Below are positions 1-8,700 of a stretch of 64,000 nucleotides of DNA, in pieces; the stretch's first letter is position 1; every line of letters begins with the position of its first letter. The position numbers were made by a program, and so were the translations under genes. The notes beneath the pieces were generated by a model. The model was not told where the DNA came from. It searched no databases and was given only the letters and a program-made list of their open reading frames with translations. This DNA comes from Rhyacophila brunnea (Eukaryota; Arthropoda; Insecta; Trichoptera; Rhyacophilidae), in assembly GCA_022495005.1 (NCBI GenBank), contig JAGYXB010001753.1, positions 1,488,001 to 1,552,000 of the forward strand. Direction: 5' to 3'.

Positions 1-240
1 GCCTAAAAATGGTTCAATTTGCGGTGGGTTGTCTATTTCAGACCATTCCATGACTTCCTCTTCCTCCACTTCACTGTCTTCAGAATCACTGATTTGTAAC
101 GATATCACTGGTACCCTTCTCGTGCGAGGGAACTCTTCACTATCGCTGTCGCTGCCTAATTCTGGCAAATCTTCACCAGAATAAGCAGACAAATTATCGG
201 CAAATATTTCGTCATCGCTTTCATAATTGTCTGAAGCCAT
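1..240 (-). CDS. piggyBac transposase, N-terminal 80 codons (partial)
   Basis: The frame starts MASDNYESDDEIFADNL and stays open to the window edge. The N-terminus is strongly acidic, with serine/aspartate/glutamate runs, and then reaches EWSEIDNPPQIEPFLG. That matches the W-S-x-x-x-x-P-P/x-x-x-F-x-G segment found before the catalytic region of piggyBac (PGBD/DDE_Tnp_1_7) transposases. The catalytic aspartates and the C-terminal cysteine domain lie outside the window. The start is the first ATG after stops in the leader. In the family the enzyme cuts and pastes DNA at TTAA. Whether this copy is active cannot be judged from the first 80 codons. Confidence 0.75.
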   Translation of the reverse strand, partial: MASDNYESDDEIFADNLSAYSGEDLPELGSDSDSEEFPRTRRVPVISLQISDSEDSEVEEEEVMEWSEIDNPPQIEPFLG

Positions 241-911
241 TTTTTAAAGATTAAATAAAATATCGATTACTTACATACATTTCACTTGTAAAAACACACC
301 CGTTCTATAGCGCCGTATTTCAAGACTGAAAATTCAATACTGATATTCAATATAGATCGTAGTAGATTACAGACATCTAAATAATATTGGTTTCCACTCA
401 TGTTATAATTTATTGCTCCGCTCGCATACCAGCGTTATCGCACCGCACAATATCACTTACAACAAGTGCGAAGAATGCATTCCGTCTATCACAAATTGTC
501 GTCTTTTCACTCGCTCACAAAGGATAATATTATAGTATGAAAAGGAGGCCTATGTATTTATCACACATAAAAATATACATATAATCGCATTCACAGTACA
601 GTGAACAAACCATGTTTAAAGAATACATCGATATTTCACCAAATGTTGTCTTTCTGCTCACCCATCAAAAAATAAACAAGTGTAAAAAGAAGACGCATAT
701 AGTTTTAGCATTGTTATCGTCTACAGAAATATAGTTCGCTGATTTAGTGACTCTAAACAAATTTTCTGATTACGCACAAGCTCTCATATGGGCTGCGCAA
801 GAGTGTGTGTGTAAGTAAATGAATCGACGGTAATTTTTTTTTTTTTGTAGGTGTGTGTGTAGTTTGAAACATTTTCAAACCGTTGACATAAAATATTCGT
901 ATGCAATAATC

Positions 912-969
912 GGGTATTTCTACCCGTCCCGCCGACGAACACCGGTACGGCGCGCGGGTAGAAATACCC
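912..969. repeat. Inverted repeat inside the piggyBac end
   Basis: GGGTATTTCTACCCG (912-926) and CGGGTAGAAATACCC (955-969) are exact reverse complements around a 28-base GC-rich spacer. Each arm is also nearly self-complementary (GGGTA...TACCC). Subterminal inverted repeats of this kind are usual in piggyBac ends and are likely transposase-binding or structural sites. Confidence 0.75.
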
Positions 970-1134
970 TTCCCGCTCAAAATGTGTTAATGGGTCATAA
1001 AATGTCAGGATTATTTTTGTTTCCTTCTTAATATAAGTAATTTATGATGTTTTACGAAAAGTCTGTCACAATTTTCAATGACTGGCTCATGAAATAGTGT
1101 AGTTTATTACGATTTATTAAATATTTTTATATGC

Positions 1135-1282
1135 CAGGACTCTGAAATAATTTCGAATTACGAAATTTGAATTAAAGGTATGGTTTTATATGAAAATAAT
1201 CAAGGGACTTTTGTTTCGCGAAAATTTCGAATTACGGCGAATTTCGAATTATCCATGTTCTTATTAACGAGGTTCTACTGTA
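1135..1282. mobile_element. Tigger/pogo-type element end (remnant)
   Basis: Read on the minus strand from 1280, the sequence is CAGTAGAACCTCGTTAATAA followed by repeated 'aattcgaaat' words. The CAGTAGAACCTC start, followed by TA on the outside, is characteristic of Tigger/pogo terminal repeats. No matching opposite end or transposase was found, so this is a fragment. The 991-1134 stretch before it shows nothing recognisable. Confidence 0.4.
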
Positions 1283-1723
1283 TTAGAAAAATCATGATAT
1301 TCTGGAACTTACGCATGGCGAAAACGATTAGCACGGTTCAAGTCGTTTTATAATGGCTTTAGTTCATACTAAGCTTTGGGTTCATTTTAAGTAAACTAAA
1401 TATATTGCCGGGGCGCAAATGATTTTAGTGAAGATGACGTATACGGTGTATAGTGCCTGTATTATCGCCTATTGGCAATATGGGCACATCGGTTTATGGT
1501 TTGCATTACAATAAATGAGCGATAATATTAAATACCTATGAAGAAAAAATATGATTTACAATGTTGAACGATGTTTCATAGCAATGCAAGCAGTGCAGTG
1601 CACTTGTATGATGTTAGACCAGCCGCCGCTGACTATATTATTCAAGCCATGTAAGTGAGTATTGGCTTTACAAGCAATTTGTTTTAATTCTTCTAGTCAG
1701 TGGGCGGGACTGTACGTAATAGG
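1283..1723. other. Non-coding stretch, nothing recognised
   Basis: AT-rich sequence between two transposon remnants. No splice-bounded exon consistent with the zinc-finger gene on the minus strand was seen here, although the next exon of that gene could lie here undetected. Confidence 0.5.
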
Positions 1724-1725
1724 TA

Positions 1726-2626
1726 GGGCAGAGCGGGGTCATTTGAGCCACGGGGTCACCTGCACCACCCGTAGTATCACTCTTACGCTGCATTATAGAT
1801 ACAAGCGGTGGATTCCGAACAAAGCGGGAGGGGTAGGCAGCCAGTCCGCAATTGCATCAGTCACCGTCCGGTGTTCAATGTGAACGTGCGATGTTACTAT
1901 TTTCACGCCAAAAGTAAAGAAAGCAGTTCCTCATACTTTTTGGTATCAAGACTCTCAAACACATGTCTGTGGTGTTACGGCAATCAAGTAAATATATTTT
2001 GATTTAAAAATAGTGTGTTTATGCGAAAAAATAATCTATTTTCAATAGTCTTTGGGTGGCTCAATCAAATTAGTAATAATTTGGGGAAGGGGTCATTTGA
2101 GCCATAACAAACGTACACCTGAGAATAACAGATACACCTGAGAAGGACCAGCTTGCTGCAGAACAGAGTAAATGGAAAAGTGAGGGTAGCAAGAAGATAG
2201 TAAAGTCGAAGAAACTGACAGTGAAGAAAGCTATTTTGAAGAGTTCCTCTGAATCTGATGAAGAGACATGACCTGTTAAGAAAACTAAAAATCTCCAAAA
2301 GTAGAAAAAAGTATAGAAAAGTATAACTACATGTTCCTATTGTTTTCTAATAACTTGGATTAAAGATTTAAGAAAGATTTTGTTTGTATTTTATATTGCT
2401 CTGATGAAAAAAACCTTTCTACGCCCACTGGCTCAACTAACCCCATTGGGTGGCATTTGTGACATTAATGTAAATTTAGTCTTGTAAACATCGTCTTTGT
2501 TACAGTTTTTTGATGGAGTTACATGACCAAATAAACAACTTAACTGTTTTAAAAGATATTATTTCTTATTTCTTCATTAATTAGGAGCTATACTGCTTTG
2601 AGTAAAATCATGACCCCGCTCTGCCC
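1726..2626 (+). mobile_element. pogo-like DNA transposon, internally deleted (901 bp)
   Basis: Perfect 17-bp terminal inverted repeats, GGGCAGAGCGGGGTCAT (1726-1742) and its reverse complement (2610-2626), are flanked on both sides by TA, the target of the Tc1/mariner/pogo superfamily. Subterminal words 'ggtcatttgagcc' and 'ggctcaactaacccc' continue the mirrored pattern. Inside is the lysine/serine-rich C-terminal tail of a transposase frame, but the catalytic region is gone. It lies in the zinc-finger gene region on the opposite strand, 27 bases downstream of the last recognised exon. Confidence 0.75.
2131..2271 (+). pseudogene. C-terminal tail of a pogo-like transposase
   Basis: A 46-codon open frame runs from the GAT at 2131 to TGA at 2269-2271. 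It starts DTPEKDQLAAEQSKWKSEG, continues lysine-rich, and ends with an acidic SSSESDEET tail. Low-complexity basic tails ending in acidic serine runs are common after the DDE domain of pogo/Tigger transposases. No upstream catalytic part is present, so this is a remnant. Family assignment rests on the element's ends, not on this tail. Confidence 0.45.
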
Positions 2627-2653
2627 TAAGTTAAAATCAAAATGAATGCACAC

Positions 2654-2783
2654 CTATGCGCCGCACGGATATGTCTCCGCAAAAGGTCAGCTCTCTGGAA
2701 ACCGGCACCACAATCTCTACAAGTCAACTCAGGGCCGCGCACGTCCATCACATTGTCATTCATCGATGAGTCTGATAATGTGT
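2654..2783 (-). CDS. Zinc-finger gene exon 9 (finger 5)
   Basis: Acceptor TTTGTTTCAG at 2784; AC completes an aspartate codon with the G of exon 8. Finger 5 is CRDCGAGFQRADLLRRH-IRAA-H. Donor CATAG/GTGTGC at 2653 leaves two bases, so coding continues elsewhere. If the intron is retained, nine more codons are read before a TAG at 2626-2628, whose final base pair belongs to the pogo-like element. Confidence 0.8.
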
Positions 2784-5700
2784 CTGAAACAAATAACACA
2801 ACACTCAATCGAGTTATCTGAATTACAATTACCAACATTCAGAGTAAGATGAATAAGCCGCGTACAGTGTATTAGGATGTTTGTTCTGTTGTCATGTTGT
2901 AAACGTTGTACTGACTTTCAAGATTATTAAATTTGTCCTCCTTATTAATTGGTAATTGTTTTGCCTACGAATCCCTTTTAGGTTTTTTTGTAGAGGCCAT
3001 TCATAATTGAGAATACCGGAAAGAAAAGAAAAAAACTGGCAATCAATATACTGATAAAGAAGGTCAATGGAATGTTAGTTATACATTAAAATTTGTCATT
3101 TAGACCAGTGTTTTTCAACACGGATCACAGCACAGCACAACGACTGGGACGCTACGCTCTGATTTAGAAAACACAGAGACGGCGGAAAGCGAAAAAGAGT
3201 CTGGGACTCTTACCATCGTTACCATTGATCTGCGGTGGAGACAACTGCGATGGCCGATGCGGATGCTTGGCACGAGAGTGCGCCGCCAGCTGCTCCCGAC
3301 TCCAACACAGCTCCCCGCATACCGTGCACTCCATGGGAGAGTCGTCTCCGTGAATCTACAAATAAAAATGACAATTTCCTCTCAAAATACCATTAAACAT
3401 TATTTGCACACTTCGGTATATTTGTGTGAAGAACATACATATACAATTTAACATTATATAAAAAAAATATATATGAAAAATTTTCTACAGAGTTTGTAAT
3501 TGATATTTTACATATTGTATTTACCGTAATTATGTACTTTATGTATATTATTATCTGAAGGTCCATTCTTTCCGAGCCAGACAAAAATTCGCCGACTATA
3601 CTGAGCAATCAATTATTGCAGAAGGACGGAGAGCACTTACTCTTGAATGCGAAGCAAGCGCTTTCTCTCTGGCGAAGCCGACCCCGCAGTGCTGGCAGAC
3701 GAAAGGCCTGCGCGGATCTGTAGCCTCGAACTTCACCCGAACCGTGGCCGTACTGTTGCTACCGGTCGCCGCACTAGCCGAGCCCCCGTACAGCTGCGTC
3801 CGCGCCGCCACCTGCGTAGTCTCGTTCTCCGTCGAGTACGAGAAGGATCCACCATTCTGTAAACACACATTAATAACGGGTTAGATTTACAGTTTTATTA
3901 TTGAGATATTGTGCATAATGTCATTGCCATGAGTCAGACATATCAATTTCAAGTAGGCTGTGATCGATTATCCTATATTTAAATTGCTGTGATTTATGAC
4001 ACTCTCCCAATGACATCTTCAACTTGAACAAACGTATAATATTCGGCTGAGGACACTGAAACGTTAGAAATTTAGAAAGATCAGTTGTCTGTCACCGTCA
4101 CAAAGGAAAACTAAATATCCCAATAAAAGTTTTGATCTTCTTTTCGGCACTCATTGCACTAATCGTCAAACTATTCTCCTACTGTGCAAAGAGCCTACTG
4201 TACAATGGTAGGTGGAATGATACCTCAGTTTAATGTGCGGAGATTCACATTTTCTCTTTCTCTCTCACACCTGTGGCGGGCCGAAGTGTACGAATACGAA
4301 TTAAGTGATATGACGCGTGGTCACACAGCCTTTCTTATAGTTAATTTGAAAATAAAAATAGGAATACTTAACTCTCCTCATTAAATCTCAATAAAATCAT
4401 ATTATTACCTATTATATACAACTAAATAAATGTACACGCTTTTTACAATATGTGCAAAATTGATGTCTGCCACAAATCAAAAGTCAGTCAAAGCCAGAGA
4501 TGTTACATATAGAATATGGAGCCTTCCGTGTTTTCTTTCCTTCTGGGATTTAATTCTCACTTATACATATTATACACACATCGGGTATGTCCACAGCATA
4601 TCGACTGTTTAATCTGCAAACCGGCTAACTCCGTTTGGGCAAATTGTTCAGGAAGGAGAAAAACATAATAATTTAACTATCGAGCGGAATTTAACAATTC
4701 CAAAAATACACTTGTAATATGGACGAAGCATCTAGAAAATAAAATGACACTCACTTTGTGTCGGGTCTGCCGGATGGCGAAATTCATATTTTAATATCGG
4801 TATCCTACGCTCAAATGAATATTCTGCTTGTAAGCGGTCTGGCGACACCGCTGGGTCTGCCCATACAAAATTTCTGACTGTCAGGTTTCGACTCCACCGT
4901 TATTATTGTGTTACAAAATGCCAGTGTGCCTAGTTAAAAATTGTAAAAAAAATCTACTAAACACTCCAAGAAAGATGGGATATCACTTTTCATGTGTTAG
5001 TATTAATTATTATTTATAAAATGCCATTTTAAGATATTGATGAATGTTTATTCAATGCAATTGAATGACAGAAACCATTGGGACAGTCGCCTGTGATACG
5101 CTGGGCTCACTTGCGTCTAATCTCCGAGAAGTCGTAAGTAACCGAGAATCTGTTTCTAACGCAATGAGTCATGATACTAATACACCATTACAATAAAGGT
5201 TATATTACTATAAATTCTCGAAGCTCGTATCGCATAATGGAAATGGATACGTCATATGGTCACGTGACAACTACCTATACATCTGTGAATGACTTTCATG
5301 CACAATTTCTCGTGCGCGCCGGTATGAAGTGAGTTGTCCATTTAATATGTCATTGGAATTAATACACGATTTTAGCGTCCCTTTTATATATAAAGAAAAT
5401 TTATAAAAAGAGCGGAGATGTTCAATTTATGATATTGGAAATTTGGTACCTGCAGTTGCCTGTTTTGTTTGAAGTACGATAACGCATTTAGGAGAAATTT
5501 TGTGTGAGCATAGAAAACATGCTTTATAACAAAATGCCATCAAAGTCTCATATTTGGTCAAAAGTGCAGTAGGTTAGTTTGCAGATTAAACAGTCAATAT
5601 GTGGTATTAGTAATAAGAAGGAACTGATCAAGATGTCTAACCTCAGATGATTGTGGCGACCTCCGCCTGCCGGGCTTACGCTTTGGTACTTCGGGCAGCA

Positions 5701-8700
5701 ATGAATCTGAAAGACAATTTATTCAGAAAAACTATTAATAAGGAACATATACATAGGTACTTCTTTCTTTCACACTCACATTGGATATTGTAAGGTTATT
5801 ACCAAGGCCTGAACAAAAACGATGCATGAGTGCGAGTGAGAAAGTATTCGGCACCCTTATAATCTCTGCGACACGCGCTAGAGTAAGATAAAAGGTCTAC
5901 ATATGTTTTAGTTAGTTTCCAAAAGTATCGCTGACAAATCGCGGTGAATCGCTTCACGTAGCGTTGTAGCTCGTGTTGCTAAATTGCTATTTTTGTGTTA
6001 AACATAAAGTCAGTGGTAAATATTTTTAGTTAATTAAGTAGGAAAGATGGTTCTGTGTGTTGTATTAAAATATGGTAGCCGTACTGATAAGCAAGAAGAT
6101 GGTATTACGTTTCATAGGTAAGTTGATACATGTTCGTGATAATTTATTTGTATATTATTATATATTTTAATATCGGTGACCTAGTGTTTCTTTAAAATAA
6201 CTTAAATTATGGATATCTTTACCTAAAGGTTGCATTTTGACCGCTTTAAAATACTATATAACGTAAAAAAATAGAAAATTATATTTTAATTCTGAGCGTC
6301 TAGTGCGAGCACTTTGGGCGAGCACTACCGAAATGGTCTATGGTCTCGAACATTTGTAGACGAATGCGTTCGCTCGCTCACAAACCAAACGCATGGCACG
6401 CAGCTTCATTTAGCAATGCAATGGGTGGCGTCTAGATGTATCTATAGTCTATGGTTATTACATAATTAGTACTAACACTATTAATCAGCACATAACCGCT
6501 GACTTATTATATTAAATGTGTGTATTACAAACCTAATAATCTATAGATACCATTGAAAATAATATAAGTATAGTTATCACTGTGCCCAATTGAAATGCCC
6601 ACAAGTAATTCGATATACATTATTTGTGGCACTTATTACATATTGTGGTTGATAAATGCTCGTAATTAAGCTTTATTTTTCGATTTCTTTATAAGTCAGT
6701 GTAACCATTAAAAAACATTTTAGTATGGAATCTTCGCCATTGGTATTTAGAGAATGGCCTCTGCAACGAGCCCGAAAAGAACACAGAAAATAACAAGGTA
6801 ACACATATGTAAGCAATTTGAAATAGAATACCTTCATCTCCGTCATCAGGCACGTAGGCGTGGACCTTGAGATGGTTGAGCAGGTCATTGCGGCGGACGT
6901 AGCGCGCACCGCACAAATTGCAGCCGAAGGGGCGGTCGTTCTGATGAGCCACCATATGGTTCACCAGGTTGGCTTTCTTCCGAAAGCGCCGCGAGCAGAA
7001 ATCACACGGGTACGGACGCATCGCCGTATATTCATCCTGTTCGAACGCAAAACAATTAAATTACTGTTAGCATCTAGGATACTTAATATGATCAGGAGAC
7101 TTCCTCCAACGACTCTACTGGCTTTCTAGTTTGGTACTCAAACCATATACAAATCATCAGAAGTTAAATTTAGCCAACGAATTTTTGGCTAAAATCTTCA
7201 CAAGGACTGTGGAGCTCAGCATTGTATATTCTCCTTCAATTGCTGCTGTCCCTGTTTGACCCATTACATTTTTTCTTTCAAAAATGTTTGAGTTTATACC
7301 CAGCTTTCTAAGGCATAGGTGAAGATAACTTTCAGTCATGATGTATTTATATCTAGATTCAATTTCGACTGCTAGCAATAGTAAGTAATTGAGTTGGCAA
7401 GAAATGGATTAGGAATACAGACCTGATCCGTTGGGAGTGGAACATCAATGTCATTTTCTTCATTGTTCTGCTCTATCACGGCCATGGTCATCTGCTCCAA
7501 AGGCACTTCAACCCTGTAATGACAACTGTAGTTATTCGAAAATGTGAAGAGAGCAGCCAATTTTTATTTATAATTTGATTTTATCAATATTTATTTAAAA
7601 TCTTGCAAAAAAGATAATAACTAACTGGCGTATGCATAGAACAACAAACTACATTCAAGCTATTTAATGCAAATTTGCATGCATAAACCTAAACAGACTC
7701 TGTTGAATAGTGACGTCACATCTCTGACGTAATACGCGTCATGCCGAGACTAATCGCGAGCCTAATACTACAAGGTTCTAAGTGTTCGTCCTTGAAAAAA
7801 CTAACCCAACAATGAAGTAGTATTCTAAGCTACCTCATTGTTACTTTTGTTTCTCCAAGGACAAACACTTAGAACCTTGTAGTTCTCCACTCGCGTAATG
7901 TTACCAATTTTTAAATTTTGATATCCCGATAATTAATTTAAAATATTGAAATTGTGAATTGGTGTAAAAATGTGCAAACGGTACCATATAAATTTAATAA
8001 TTATAAATGAATAATTATCATGTACTTTAAATAATTTATTGGTTATGACATCATATTTATTTTATACTTCTAACAATATAAATATTTATTTAGGAATCGA
8101 GTGGCCACACTTTTGCCTCGCAGCTAACTTCATTTATGTTATGAGATGACATTTATTGACTGCGAGAATCCTTCCTAATGTACCATACAGAAATGAAAAA
8201 GGATCTAATAATTATCATATACCAATCAGCCTATGACAGTCTTACCAGTGTGTTTGAGAATTTAATCTTGTTTATTACAGTTTAGGTGATATTTTGAAAC
8301 AATGCAGACTGCTTCCAATTGCATATATAATATCTTAAATAAAGCAATAACTACCTAGTAGGCTCATATATTATTATGTAGTACCTATTTTATCGTAATG
8401 TTACGTAAATCCAACTTATCCATGCGAAATACTAAATTTTTTATGACGTCTTTAGTGAGTAATCGAACCACGGGAACATTGTATCTAGACTATGGATTAA
8501 AATTCATCATGCGTCTTTTAAACGGCACAATTACTGTTTAAAGTTCGCAAATGCTCTACCGAATCTACAAAATTGATGGGTTCTCAATTATAATTATATG
8601 TATTACATATATTATAGTATAATGACAATTCTAACCAACAAAAACTTGTAATAAATTCATTTTTGCCGACTCTTTACGTATGTATATAAGTATGCTCCTG

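Larger units (their letters stand above)
1..990 (-). mobile_element. piggyBac-like DNA transposon, 5' end (cut by window edge)
   Basis: The minus strand reads inward from a TTAA at 987-990, the target site of piggyBac elements, followed by CACATTTTGAGCGGGAAGGG and a strong internal inverted repeat (912-926 with 955-969). About 750 bases of 5' terminal and untranslated sequence lead to an open transposase start at 240. The element continues beyond base 1, so its other end and state are unknown. The uninterrupted start of the frame and the intact TTAA end suggest a fairly young copy. Confidence 0.8.

Noticed and set aside
753..980. 75-codon minus frame
   Set aside because: Overlaps the piggyBac terminal repeats and leader. 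The transposase starts at 240, and this translation has no domain.
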